Source: JBIIJL01 sp044233795 (GTDB lineage: Bacteria; Pseudomonadota; Gammaproteobacteria; Legionellales; Legionellaceae). Taken from it: a stretch of 24,775 nt of DNA. Below, piece by piece: positions 1 to 8,028 of this stretch. The notes under the pieces were generated by a model. The model worked only from the letters and a program-made list of their open reading frames with translations, was not told the origin of the DNA and did no database searches. Every line of letters starts with the position of its first letter. The stretch's first letter is position 1. The position numbers and the translations under genes were made by a program. The DNA lies in assembly GCA_044233795.1 (NCBI GenBank), contig JBIIJL010000029.1:1-24775 (forward strand), read 5' to 3'.

Positions 1-430
1 CTGCCTCTGATGTTGGGTAGGTTCCATAGACACCTCGATAATATGTTTTGCCATCTTTTTGATATTTGATTTCGGCAGTTCGTTGATTTTTCGGCGCTTT
101 AAACAAGGTATTCGCTACTTCTGATGCCTTGTCACCACTAGCAAGTTCAATTGTGTAGCCATTCGTTTGATTGTTGACCCACTCTCTATCTCTGTCAGTA
201 TGGGGCGTGGGAGAAATTGTAGCACCTATATGGTATGACTCAGGTACCACAACGGGATCTTTTTCTTGGTAGGCATATGCTCCTGTTCCTTCATAGCTGT
301 CAGGGTAGAGTTCTGTTTGAGGGTAATGGTATGGCTCATTATTTGAAACTACTGGTGGGTTAGTTGTAGAGCAAGCACTCAAACAAGATATAGCTCCCCA
401 AACACTGAGCAGTCCTATCTTAATAGCCAT
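1..430 (-). CDS. SPOR-domain lipoprotein, partial (C-terminus outside window)
   Basis: The minus strand from the ATG at 430 is open to the window edge, giving 143 codons without a stop. Residues 1-20 form a lipoprotein signal: a short lysine-containing start, a hydrophobic run (IGLLSVWGAISC) and the lipobox LSAC with the lipidated cysteine at 20. A tyrosine/proline-rich linker (about 21-88) leads into a domain from about residue 90 with the SPOR pattern (GYTIELASGDKASEVANTL, then a KTYYRGVYGTYPTSEA-like end). SPOR domains bind denuded peptidoglycan glycans, often at the division septum, so an envelope role at the inner face of the outer membrane is likely. A GAGAGGAA ribosome site lies 5-10 bases upstream of the ATG. 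It is divergent from the gene at 570. The SPOR assignment is from pattern recognition; the exact paralogue is not recognised. Confidence 0.75.
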   Translation of the reverse strand, partial: MAIKIGLLSVWGAISCLSACSTTNPPVVSNNEPYHYPQTELYPDSYEGTGAYAYQEKDPVVVPESYHIGATISPTPHTDRDREWVNNQTNGYTIELASGDKASEVANTLFKAPKNQRTAEIKYQKDGKTYYRGVYGTYPTSEA

Positions 431-569
431 GTTATTATTCCTCTCACTGTTTCTTGTCAGGTATGTTATCTGCAGAATTGGAAATAACTTTAATGAGGCC
501 TATTTAATGCTCTCTTAATAATCTATATATATTCTATTTAAGGGATTAATGACTACGGGAGAATACGTA

Positions 570-1217
570 ATGGGTGGATCAGCCAAGAGCCAGGCTTATA
601 GAACAGAAAACGATAAGCATTTAACGCAAAGTGATCACTTGACTCTCATCAATGGAATTTTTAATAAATTGATTTATAGCCATCGTCGAATATTTGCTAA
701 CGAAATCAGTCAGTTACTTCAAATATTTAAAATGGAATTAGAAAAAGAGGTGGCGTTGAATCAGATTACTTTCGAGCAATATTTCAGGATTGTCCGAGCC
801 CTAGAGGCACTCAATGATGCTGATGAAAATACATATCTTGAAAAGCAGAGACTTTTTGAAATAGAACTAGAGACTGCAAGGCTTGCTCAAACAACAAGCC
901 GTATTTTAGATAGCTTAAGCGCCAGCTTGTTTTGTGGATTTTATTTAGGAGGCATGGTTGCTGGCACAGCTATAATATTTGGCGTAGGGCTATCGATTCT
1001 TGCTGTAATTCCAGTCATTATGATCTGTGGAGGTGCTTTTGCATATGCCTTCAACCCAGGCCACTTTCGGGTTGAAAACTTGCAAAAACGAGGAGGAGAG
1101 CTTAATACATTTTTTGCAGCTAATCTTCATACTAGATCAAATGTACCTTCAATTTATCCTTGGGCTCTTCTTAATAGTCTTCAAAGTGAAATGAATGAAT
1201 TAAGCGTGAAGATATAA
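570..1217 (+). CDS. unknown protein with two membrane segments
   Basis: This is a 215-residue protein of no family I recognise. The N-terminal half (about 1-110) is charged and helical-looking, with Glu/Lys/Leu-rich stretches that could form a coiled coil. Residues about 116-161 are strongly hydrophobic, with many Gly and Ala, and fit two closely spaced transmembrane helices or a hairpin. The last 50 residues are soluble. There is no signal peptide. An ATG at 549 is in frame and would add seven residues, but its nearest Shine-Dalgarno-like AGGG is only 4 bases away. The ATG at 570 has GGGAG at 557-561 with an 8-base spacer, so I prefer it. It stands alone between a divergent lipoprotein gene and dgt. 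A membrane-associated accessory or effector-like protein is possible, but nothing in the sequence shows function. Confidence 0.65.
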   Translation: MGGSAKSQAYRTENDKHLTQSDHLTLINGIFNKLIYSHRRIFANEISQLLQIFKMELEKEVALNQITFEQYFRIVRALEALNDADENTYLEKQRLFEIELETARLAQTTSRILDSLSASLFCGFYLGGMVAGTAIIFGVGLSILAVIPVIMICGGAFAYAFNPGHFRVENLQKRGGELNTFFAANLHTRSNVPSIYPWALLNSLQSEMNELSVKI

Positions 1218-1296
1218 CAGTTCAAGGGCTAAGCTTATGAGTTACGCCTTGTTTTACAGGCTCTAATATCATAAAGTAAAGCATTTTAGGTATTCT

Positions 1297-2619
1297 ATGT
1301 GGACTCATCGACGCTCAGGGCAAACCAATCAGCGGGGGAATAATGATCATCGTGATCCTTATGAGCGTGATCGAACGCGGGTCATTCATTGCCCTGCTTT
1401 TCGGCGATTACAACGGAAAACGCAGATTTTAGGAACTGATGAGGGTGATTTTCATCGTACAAGATTAACTCATTCTCTTGAAGTTGCTTCTATCGGTAGT
1501 AGCCTTGTACGCCATTTGATGCTCAATCATCGACAAGGTGTTTTGGCCTCACTTTTACCCAGTGATGATCTTATCAATACCATTTGCTTATTACATGATA
1601 TTGGCCATCCGCCGTTTGGTCATGGCGGGGAGGTTGCATTAAATTATAAGATGCGAAACGATGGTGGATTTGAAGGCAACGCACAAACTTTGCGTCTTTT
1701 GACACATCTAGAAAATAGCTATGGGCCTTATGGGCTTGATTTAACCAGAAGGGCGTTATTGGGAACGCTAAAGTACCCTGTGCCGTTATCAAAAGTGCGG
1801 ATGAGAGAGCAGCCCACTATCAGTGATTCTTTAACTAAAACGATTCGTATCAATGATTGGTTACCCCCCAAAGGTTATTTTGATTGTGATAATCCAGTGG
1901 TGGAGTGGCTTTTAGGACCATTCTCAGTAGATGATCAAGTGCTTTTTCAATCATTAAGAGTCGAGGCTCATGCAGATCAGCATGGTGCATCTGCATTTCA
2001 TAGCTTTGATTGTTCAATCATGGATATCGCAGATGATATTGCTTATGGGGTACATGATCTTGAGGATGCTATTCACCTGCGTTTGATTGACAGAGTGCAT
2101 TTAGATACCTCAGAGTTTAGGTATTTGCTCAAGCAGACGTCTTTGGCCGGCCATCATGACCACTTGTTGGCGTCATTGTTTAATGAAGCCATGCAGATTA
2201 GAAAACAAGCGATTGGTGAGATGGTGAATTATTTTATTACTTCTACCGATGTTTATGTGACCAACGTTGCTTTTGAAAACTCGCTGTTAAAATTTAATTT
2301 AACACTTATCCCAGAAGCTAAAGCTTTGTTACAGTATTTGATTAACTGTATCTATGCTCATGTGATTGACTCACAAGCGTCGCGTACATTTGAATATGGG
2401 GGACAGACGGTTGTTTTGCGTCTATTTGAAGCATTAAGTTCTAATCCTGCAAGTTTGCTCGATCATAAAAACCGCGCATTGTTTTTAAACGCACCCGATG
2501 ATACTGCAGCACAGCGCGTGGTTTGTGACACCATTGCTAACATGACTGATGAATATGCTTATCGAATGCATGAACGGTTGTTCGGATTTAATACGCGCAC
2601 TATTTTCGAGCGACTGTAG
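1297..2619 (+). CDS. dgt: dGTP triphosphohydrolase (HD domain)
   Basis: This 440-residue protein has the length and motif order of dGTPases, which split dGTP into deoxyguanosine and triphosphate in the cytoplasm. The metal-binding HD residues are visible: H59 in RTRLTHSLEVA, H100-D101 in LLHDIGHPPFGHGGE, and D246 in SIMDIADDIAYGVHDLED. The N-terminal YERDRTRVIHCPAFRRLQRKTQ segment is the usual family opening. The ATG at 1297 follows TTTTAGG at a normal distance. In this family some members lower the dNTP pool and restrict phage, and NCBI uses an anti-phage product name for part of it. Whether this protein does so cannot be read from the sequence. It is probably transcribed alone; the next genes downstream are tRNAs on the other strand. 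Confidence 0.93.
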   Translation: MWTHRRSGQTNQRGNNDHRDPYERDRTRVIHCPAFRRLQRKTQILGTDEGDFHRTRLTHSLEVASIGSSLVRHLMLNHRQGVLASLLPSDDLINTICLLHDIGHPPFGHGGEVALNYKMRNDGGFEGNAQTLRLLTHLENSYGPYGLDLTRRALLGTLKYPVPLSKVRMREQPTISDSLTKTIRINDWLPPKGYFDCDNPVVEWLLGPFSVDDQVLFQSLRVEAHADQHGASAFHSFDCSIMDIADDIAYGVHDLEDAIHLRLIDRVHLDTSEFRYLLKQTSLAGHHDHLLASLFNEAMQIRKQAIGEMVNYFITSTDVYVTNVAFENSLLKFNLTLIPEAKALLQYLINCIYAHVIDSQASRTFEYGGQTVVLRLFEALSSNPASLLDHKNRALFLNAPDDTAAQRVVCDTIANMTDEYAYRMHERLFGFNTRTIFERL

Positions 2620-2704
2620 GTAGATTCAGAAAAAATAATTCTTCTCATTATGGCTATGGGGAGAAATCTTGGCTGTTTATTAAAATATCTAATCTAGCCA
2701 TAGT

Positions 2705-2780
2705 TGGCGTCCCCAAGGGGATTCGAACCCCTGTTACCGCCGTGAAAGGGCAGTGTCCTAGGCCTCTAGACGATGGGGAC
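2705..2780 (-). tRNA. tRNA-Glu (UUC), distal copy
   Basis: The reverse complement folds as a 76-base cloverleaf: acceptor GUCCCCA pairs with UGGGGAC, the anticodon loop CUUUCAC carries UUC, the T arm has GGUUCGAAUCC, and GCCA is encoded at the 3' end. It is almost the same as the E. coli tRNA-Glu. It is the last gene of a three-tRNA minus-strand array and is identical to the copy at 2824-2899. Confidence 0.97.
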
Positions 2781-2823
2781 CTTGGAACTTTAAAACAAGT
2801 ATACTACATGCCACACTTGAGTA

Positions 2824-2899
2824 TGGCGTCCCCAAGGGGATTCGAACCCCTGTTACCGCCGTGAAAGGGCAGTGTCCTAGGCCTCTAGACGATGGGGAC
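2824..2899 (-). tRNA. tRNA-Glu (UUC), proximal copy
   Basis: This is an identical 76-base repeat of the neighbouring tRNA-Glu, with anticodon UUC and encoded CCA, 43 bases upstream of it in the transcript. Both copies are also preceded (in transcript direction) by similar AAAGTTCCAGG-type bases, so the duplication included a little flanking DNA. Confidence 0.97.
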
Positions 2900-2957
2900 C
2901 TGGAACTTTTTTTAGAGTATGCACTCTGCCTTTATCATCAAGGATTGCTCATGATGA

Positions 2958-3033
<76 letters not shown>

Positions 3034-3048
3034 AAAAAAGAGAACGGA

Positions 3049-3078
3049 AGTGTAAGTGAGTGCCTCTTGGGCTGTCAA
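3049..3078 (-). promoter_or_regulatory. promoter of the tRNA-Ala/Glu/Glu array
   Basis: On the minus strand a perfect -35 box TTGACA (3073-3078) is followed after 18 bases by TACACT (3049-3054), four of six matches to TATAAT. A start about 7 bases further would leave a leader of only some 8-10 bases before tRNA-Ala, as is common for tRNA operons. Confidence 0.65.
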
Positions 3079-3123
3079 GTAATTTTTGGGGTTTGTTAGT
3101 AATGGTTCCTGCTCCAGAAGGAA

Positions 3124-3345
3124 CTAAGTTCCTGAATGTGATTTTCGTTTATTTGTGATTTTCTGGTGTTGCTTCCAGTCACGGTCTTTAGAAAAAATAA
3201 AGGTGGCAGCTTCTTCAATAAAAAACCCGAGATCATCTATTTTAGCCCAAGCGCAATAGGCATTGATTCTTTCGAAGGTATCGCTTGCAATCTCTGCTTT
3301 GATTTTTTCTTTTTTTACGGCTCGATTTGCATTAATGATGGGCAT
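3124..3345 (-). CDS. small ribbon-helix-helix-like protein
   Basis: A 73-residue basic protein. A strand-like segment KIKAEI (14-19) is followed by a helix (about 22-35, SDTFERINAYCAWA) and a second helix (about 38-52, DLGFFIEEAATFIF) with a lysine-rich tail. This strand-helix-helix order with a FIEEA-type second helix is that of CopG/Arc-like ribbon-helix-helix DNA-binding proteins, which dimerise through the strand. The ATG at 3345 has an AAAGAGA sequence about 5 bases upstream, a moderate ribosome site. No toxin gene lies next to it, so an antitoxin role is not supported. The family call is inference from pattern only. The overlapping plus-strand frame (3166-3402) is phenylalanine-rich and looks like the antisense shadow. 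Confidence 0.55.
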   Translation of the reverse strand: MPIINANRAVKKEKIKAEIASDTFERINAYCAWAKIDDLGFFIEEAATFIFSKDRDWKQHQKITNKRKSHSGT

Positions 3346-3829
3346 GATTTTCTCTTTAGTGATGAATTAAATCAACACGTTACCAGATTAATATTGGTTT
3401 GAAAAGACAGACAATTGATTCACTTCTGTACATGACAAAAAAATCTTTCATGCCCGCGCAGGCGCCAACCATTGTTCGGTTGGCATATACAACTATTCAT
3501 TTTCAACAAGCACTAAAAACTTTGGATAAACTCACATTATCGCGATGATAAGATTTTCTTGGTCTGTTACTTCTTTGCGTGCCTTCAAAAAATAATTGGT
3601 GTGGGATGGTTTCTCAGTGCTCCAAATAGAGCTGCTGATAAGGGTTTGGTTATAGTTGTGTACCAATGTCATGAATGATTGGTTGGTGTGATTTATTGAA
3701 CCATGAAGTACATTTTTTTGACATCGATGTTAGGTGATCGACCGGGTTGTAAAAAAAACCTGACACTTCTTGCAAAATGGGATAATGTAGATCTGCTAGT
3801 TGATATTATAATCAAATAGGAGGTTGTCT
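3346..3829. other. gene-poor region with one hairpin
   Basis: No convincing gene is seen in about 480 bases. A 7-bp stem GCCAACC/GGTTGGC with a 7-base loop sits at 3464-3484, just after a GCCCGCGCAGGCG sequence that resembles degraded intergenic palindromes. It has no T tract. A 38-codon frame starts at 3432 but lacks a ribosome site. Before the gene at 3830, CTGACA (3760-3765) and GATAAT (3781-3786) could form a promoter, although the 15-base spacing is short. The perfect TATAAT at 3807-3812 is too close to the ribosome site to be a -10 box for that gene. Confidence 0.4.
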
Positions 3830-5755
3830 ATGCCTGCAAAAATGGGGATCCAAGAATTACGAGAAGCTATCCACACCAAATCGGTTATGGATGACTTAGA
3901 GGCTTTTGCACTGGGTATCTTGCTCAATGAACAGCGTTATTATAAAAGACAGCCTGATATAACGGCAGAGGCGATGCTAAGTCCTGGGCCAAAACTAGAT
4001 CTTGGCTTTTATTCTGCCATAGCGTTACTTGATAAACTTGCCGATGACCATCCTTTACCAGCTAAGCGTATGATGGAGGCTATACTCTCCTTTGATACGA
4101 TGGGGCGCTATTTGCTTGAGGAAAGGCCTATCGTGATGGATGGAGAGCCATTTTTTTTAGAGCCCATTTTGCTTAAATTGGGTATAGATATTCATACATT
4201 GCGTCGCAATGTCTTGATGAGATCAAAAACACTCTTTGTAAATTTGCAAGACCCAGGTATGCAATCTTCATTCCCTGATCCATCCGTTATTGCAGAGCCA
4301 TTAAGTGAGGCTGTCAAGCAGGGTTTAACGCAAGCGAAATTTTTTTCAGAGATTGAAGCTTTGCGAAAAAAAGGAGCCAAACTAGGTCTTGACTTTAGAT
4401 TAATTTCCGAAGTTCCATCTGATGATAATTTAATAAAATTGCTTTCAATATTTGCAGAAATTTTTGCTCATGCGAAAACGCAAGACAGTGTAAAGCTTGA
4501 TCGTTTGGATTGTGAAATGCCCCCTGGAGGAGATCTCAATGAGTATTCGCTAACAGCATTTTTGCAAAACATGTTAAGTGTTTGGTTGGTTTTAGGATTG
4601 GTTGATGCGTCATCTATCGATGTGTTTAATCGTCGTTTACACTTTTTGAGTTGTTTACTTCAAAGGGCGACATCGAAAGAACCAGTGTTACCCGCTTACG
4701 CTAATGCGGATTTATATTTGCCACTCATTACGATGGCAAGAGATTTTTCCATGTCAGCATTAGAACATCATCAGCTATTGCGGCCTAGTATGCGAAAAAT
4801 AAAGTTGCTCAATGAGATACATAATGCTATTGCTGTCACAAAATTCACCAGCCGTTTTTATACATTGTCTCAAGACGGTATTAAGCACCCTCTTCCACCC
4901 ATGCGGATGAATATGACGACTTTGATTGAATATAGCTATGAATTCGGACAAGATCATCTTGTTAGAGGCAAGGCTGTCTTTGAATATTTTAAGCCAAAAG
5001 GCCAACATGATGTTGGTGATTTAGCGAAGTTGTCAGATGATGCGAGCATGCTGTTAAAAGCACTTGTAAGGATAAAAAATATACGGCCTAGTTGTCTTCA
5101 TCGCCAAGGGCTTATTGCATCGGCTTATCCTTTGCATCGGATCGAAGAGCCTATCGACGCTCAATTAAAAACATTGGCATTTTCATTGTTGTCGTCAACC
5201 CCGCGGATCTATTATCGAGGGCGCTCAGGGAGCGTTGTGGCTTTAGAAGGTGAGATAGCACTTTCTTATGTGCATGATCAGATTGCAAGACTTCGCTCAG
5301 AAGGCTCTTTACACTGTTTAACCTTAGAGCTTTCTTGGTGTGATAATCTTTCTCGAAGCCTAGATGGTATAGTCGATCGCTACGCCACCCTAATGCGTTC
5401 GCATATTTCTTTGCCGAAGCATCCTGCAAGGCCGCCTCAAGAGACTTCGCATCGTTTTTCTTGGTTAGCCGCGGCAAAAGCTCGTTTTGCTACACCAGGG
5501 GAAAGGACGTTGCCTCAACAAGTTGGTTTAGAAAAGTCACACTTGAGTCCGGAGCAAGCTTTATCGGGTACTTTGCCGCGCTTAGTGAATGATAAAAAAC
5601 CCGTACTTGCTCCTAGAATTTTACCACAAATAGATAGATCACCTTCGTCTCCAGGGACTCAAGGATTGTTTTGTTCACCTACCCATCAATCGTTGATGTA
5701 TCCTGTTCAAGAAAGGAGTTCTGCGAGTTTTGTAAAGAAAATTAGTAGTGTTTAA
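3830..5755 (+). CDS. unknown 641-residue protein, candidate effector
   Basis: A long open frame starting at an ATG preceded by a perfect AGGAGG (3818-3823) with a 6-base spacer; an in-frame TTG at 3824 lies inside the spacer and is rejected. I recognise no domain. Residues 1 to about 525 look like a mainly alpha-helical globular protein with no signal peptide and no transmembrane segment. From about residue 527 the sequence changes to a low-order tail rich in Pro, Ser, Gln and Lys, with several SP/TP pairs (LSPEQ, RSPSSPG, CSPTH, ATPGE), ending SFVKKISSV. A large soluble body, an unstructured tail and no homologue that I know of are typical of type IV (Dot/Icm) effectors in Legionella-like bacteria; that link is inference. 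It is a single gene, convergent with ispA 23 bases away, with no clear terminator between them. Confidence 0.8.
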   Translation: MPAKMGIQELREAIHTKSVMDDLEAFALGILLNEQRYYKRQPDITAEAMLSPGPKLDLGFYSAIALLDKLADDHPLPAKRMMEAILSFDTMGRYLLEERPIVMDGEPFFLEPILLKLGIDIHTLRRNVLMRSKTLFVNLQDPGMQSSFPDPSVIAEPLSEAVKQGLTQAKFFSEIEALRKKGAKLGLDFRLISEVPSDDNLIKLLSIFAEIFAHAKTQDSVKLDRLDCEMPPGGDLNEYSLTAFLQNMLSVWLVLGLVDASSIDVFNRRLHFLSCLLQRATSKEPVLPAYANADLYLPLITMARDFSMSALEHHQLLRPSMRKIKLLNEIHNAIAVTKFTSRFYTLSQDGIKHPLPPMRMNMTTLIEYSYEFGQDHLVRGKAVFEYFKPKGQHDVGDLAKLSDDASMLLKALVRIKNIRPSCLHRQGLIASAYPLHRIEEPIDAQLKTLAFSLLSSTPRIYYRGRSGSVVALEGEIALSYVHDQIARLRSEGSLHCLTLELSWCDNLSRSLDGIVDRYATLMRSHISLPKHPARPPQETSHRFSWLAAAKARFATPGERTLPQQVGLEKSHLSPEQALSGTLPRLVNDKKPVLAPRILPQIDRSPSSPGTQGLFCSPTHQSLMYPVQERSSASFVKKISSV

Positions 5756-5778
5756 TGTTGTAGAGGTAACGCAGATAA

Positions 5779-6669
5779 CTAGTGGTTCATGCGTTGATGC
5801 AGAGAATGGAGAAATGCTATCAACGCATGTGCTAAGGTACCCAGAGGATATAATGCAGCTTCTGCTAGAAGAAATTGTTCGTGGATAGAATGTTGAAGTT
5901 GCTCTTTAGTAAAGAGTGTGGCGAAGGTGGTTTTTTTGTTAGCGGCATCTGATGAGCGACCTTTGCCTAAAAAAGAAACATCTGCATATTGGTCAAGGTA
6001 GTCATCTTGCATTTGATAGAACAAGCCCAAATGCTGGGCGAACTCTGTGAGGGCAGTGCTGGTATCAATTGAGGGAGTATTCGCGTACAAGACCATTTGA
6101 ATACAGGCTGAAATTAACTTTCCTGTTTTAAGTACGTGAATTTTATTGAGTTCACGCATAGTGATGTTGGGGTTTGCTAACTCTGTTAAATCAAGAGATT
6201 GGCCGCTCACCATCCCCGCAGGTCCACTTGCTTTAACGAGTTCTTGGGTGACTTGGATGACGTTGATGGGATCAAGTGAGCGGGGCAAGTATTCGAGGAG
6301 GATATCAATAGCAAGTGCTTGCATGCCATCGCCCACTAAAATGGCCGTTGCTTCATCAAACTTTCGATGCAAACTTGGTTTGCCGCGGCGAAAATCGTCA
6401 TTATCCATGGCGGGCAAGTCATCATGAATCAAAGAATAGCAGTGGGTTAATTCTATTGCAGCCGCAATGGCGTCTAAAGCATCGGGTGCTACCAGAGTAA
6501 TTTCACCGCATAGGTAGACGAGCATTGGTCTTAGGCGTTTGCCGCCAGGAAAAAGGGCATATTCGATTGCCTCTCTGATGCGCGATGCCTTAATCTCAGA
6601 AGAGGCCAGCATATTTCTTAGTCTATGTTCAAAGTGCGATAGGGAGTTGTTATACATCAAACTAGTCAT
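5779..6669 (-). CDS. ispA: (2E,6E)-farnesyl diphosphate synthase
   Basis: This trans-prenyltransferase condenses isopentenyl diphosphate with dimethylallyl and geranyl diphosphate to farnesyl diphosphate, the precursor of ubiquinone and undecaprenyl carriers. With the start at 6669 it has 296 residues, normal for IspA. Visible motifs are GGKRLRP (about 42-48), the first aspartate-rich motif DDLPAMDND (83-91), GDGMQALA (about 113-120) and the second motif QMQDDYLDQ with D222-D223, followed by KKTTF. The ATG at 6669 overlaps the xseB stop (ATGACTAG), suggesting coupled translation. A longer in-frame version would lie inside xseB and adds 16 unlike residues, so it is rejected. It is the last gene of the oxidoreductase-xseB-ispA operon. 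Confidence 0.93.
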   Translation of the reverse strand: MTSLMYNNSLSHFEHRLRNMLASSEIKASRIREAIEYALFPGGKRLRPMLVYLCGEITLVAPDALDAIAAAIELTHCYSLIHDDLPAMDNDDFRRGKPSLHRKFDEATAILVGDGMQALAIDILLEYLPRSLDPINVIQVTQELVKASGPAGMVSGQSLDLTELANPNITMRELNKIHVLKTGKLISACIQMVLYANTPSIDTSTALTEFAQHLGLFYQMQDDYLDQYADVSFLGKGRSSDAANKKTTFATLFTKEQLQHSIHEQFLLAEAALYPLGTLAHALIAFLHSLHQRMNH

Positions 6670-6883
6670 TCTCTGGCTCTTGATCGAGGGGTTTATTTTG
6701 ACGGTGAAGTTCTTCAATCTTCTGCTCGGCCTCAGTTAGAATTTTTTGACAATGTCTAGCGATGCTAATGCCCTTTTCAAATTGCTTTAGTGAATCTTCT
6801 AATGGGAGCTCGCCTTTTTCTAATTGGGACACAATCCCAAGTAGTTCGCTCATTGATTGTTCAAAATGAATCGGCTTTGTCAT
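6662..6883 (-). CDS. xseB: exodeoxyribonuclease VII small subunit
   Basis: A 73-residue protein with the whole XseB pattern: FEQSMSELLGIVSQLEKGEL, PLEDSLKQFEKGISIARHC and QKILTEAEQKIEEL, forming the two-helix subunit that binds the coiled-coil arm of XseA. Exonuclease VII degrades single-stranded DNA in both directions. The ATG at 6883 has AAGGA about 6 bases upstream, located inside the end of the preceding gene. It overlaps the upstream oxidoreductase gene by 23 bases and ispA by 8 bases. XseB next to ispA is a common gammaproteobacterial order. The large subunit gene is not in this window. Confidence 0.93.
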   Translation of the reverse strand: MTKPIHFEQSMSELLGIVSQLEKGELPLEDSLKQFEKGISIARHCQKILTEAEQKIEELHRQNKPLDQEPEND

Positions 6884-7943
6884 ATTGATCCTTGTTAAAT
6901 GATAGTGGTTGGTTTAACCATAAAGGCAGAACTTGGTTGAGATAAAGCATAAATTTCCATAAACCAACTTGCAATTCGTAACGCCCCTCTGGGTCGCTTT
7001 TTAGCTCAGGGTAAGCTATGCCTAATCCGAATAAACCATGAGCGATAATACCAGTATTCTGGTTATATTGATCTAATTGTTCTCCTAAAACGTCGGTGGA
7101 GTCTCGTCGTTCGAAGCCAATGGCATAAATAATTTTGTCACAGCTTTTTAGTATGTTTGGAAGGTTGCATTCGCTGATGAGCAGTCTATTGAGGTTTGAG
7201 GGGTGTTTTCCATCGATATTTTCTCGAGCCCAACAGGCTGTATCGCCTTTTAAACCCGTATTATCAAATTTTATCCAATCGCCCATATTCATTGCATATT
7301 GGCACGGTGAGCGATAAAGGTTGATAATGCGCTTCGATCCTAATTCAACCAAATGCCGAATGATCATTATTGCGGAGTGTGATGAACCAAATACTGCATA
7401 AGTTTCTTGGGGATTGAAAATACACTCTAAGCGTTGTTTATCGATCGCGATGTCAAAGGGGATCGATGGTGTTTTGTGGTCGAGGACTAGCGGAGTAGCG
7501 CCGGTCGCCAGAATGACTTTATGGGCTTTGAAGCGAGTCAATGTAAGATCTATTGCCCAATGATCTTTAGCCCTTGCTAGTTGGTGAGCGATACCACTTA
7601 CGGCGTGCACCTTTTTGCACATCTCATTTGAAATCCATTGCAAGGACTCGACTATAGCGTTTAATGTACAGGTTTTATCTAATGGCAAGTGATTGATTGC
7701 AAAATCTATAGGTGCATTTGCATAATTGAAAGTACTCGAGGCATGTAAGAAATTCTGGAAGAGCTGTACAGTAGTATTGCTTGAAACATTGCTCCAAAGG
7801 CCTCCAAAATCACCTACGTTGAAAACAGGATCTATCCAGAGAATCGATTGGGGCGTGACCCCTAGGTCAATTAATCGACCGACTGCAGCGATGCCAGCGG
7901 GGCCTGCGCCAACGACAGCCCAGTCAAAGATAGTTGGATTCAT
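6861..7943 (-). CDS. FAD-dependent pyridine-nucleotide oxidoreductase
   Basis: With the ATG at 7943 this is a 360-residue protein. The N-terminus carries a Rossmann FAD-binding motif, VVGAGPAG (10-17), followed by a segment like the flavin monooxygenase family (VGDFGGLWSN). A second dinucleotide site appears as YAVFGSSHSAIMIIRHL, and ILATGATPLVLD is the usual ATG strand between them. The C-terminal part has a GLFGLGIAYP segment. The substrate cannot be told; an N-hydroxylating or thioredoxin-reductase-like monooxygenase fold is possible. A TTG at 7961 would add six residues but has no ribosome site; the ATG has only a weak AGAAG. It overlaps xseB by 23 bases and so is probably the first gene of an operon with xseB and ispA. 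Confidence 0.75.
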   Translation of the reverse strand: MNPTIFDWAVVGAGPAGIAAVGRLIDLGVTPQSILWIDPVFNVGDFGGLWSNVSSNTTVQLFQNFLHASSTFNYANAPIDFAINHLPLDKTCTLNAIVESLQWISNEMCKKVHAVSGIAHQLARAKDHWAIDLTLTRFKAHKVILATGATPLVLDHKTPSIPFDIAIDKQRLECIFNPQETYAVFGSSHSAIMIIRHLVELGSKRIINLYRSPCQYAMNMGDWIKFDNTGLKGDTACWARENIDGKHPSNLNRLLISECNLPNILKSCDKIIYAIGFERRDSTDVLGEQLDQYNQNTGIIAHGLFGLGIAYPELKSDPEGRYELQVGLWKFMLYLNQVLPLWLNQPLSFNKDQYDKADSF

Positions 7944-8028
7944 TTTGTAGCTTCTACTCAATGATGTATGCTGGGTGAGAGTGTAGGGTGATTGGCCGTT
8001 TTCTACAAGTTTGTTTTTTTAGGTTTTG

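Noticed and set aside
2649..2702. TATGGCTA/TAGCCATA inverted repeat downstream of the tRNA array, with a T run beyond it
   Set aside because: The 8-bp stem has a loop of about 38 bases and the T run is ten bases away; too weak to call a terminator.
3432..3548. 38-codon open frame
   Set aside because: No ribosome site, overlaps a hairpin, and no protein character.
3807..3812. Perfect TATAAT as the promoter of the 641-residue gene
   Set aside because: It lies only 6 bases before the Shine-Dalgarno, which would leave the ribosome site outside the transcript.
5151..5477. Minus-strand 108-codon frame inside the 641-residue gene
   Set aside because: No ribosome site or recognisable motifs; the sense frame has a perfect Shine-Dalgarno and continuous protein character.
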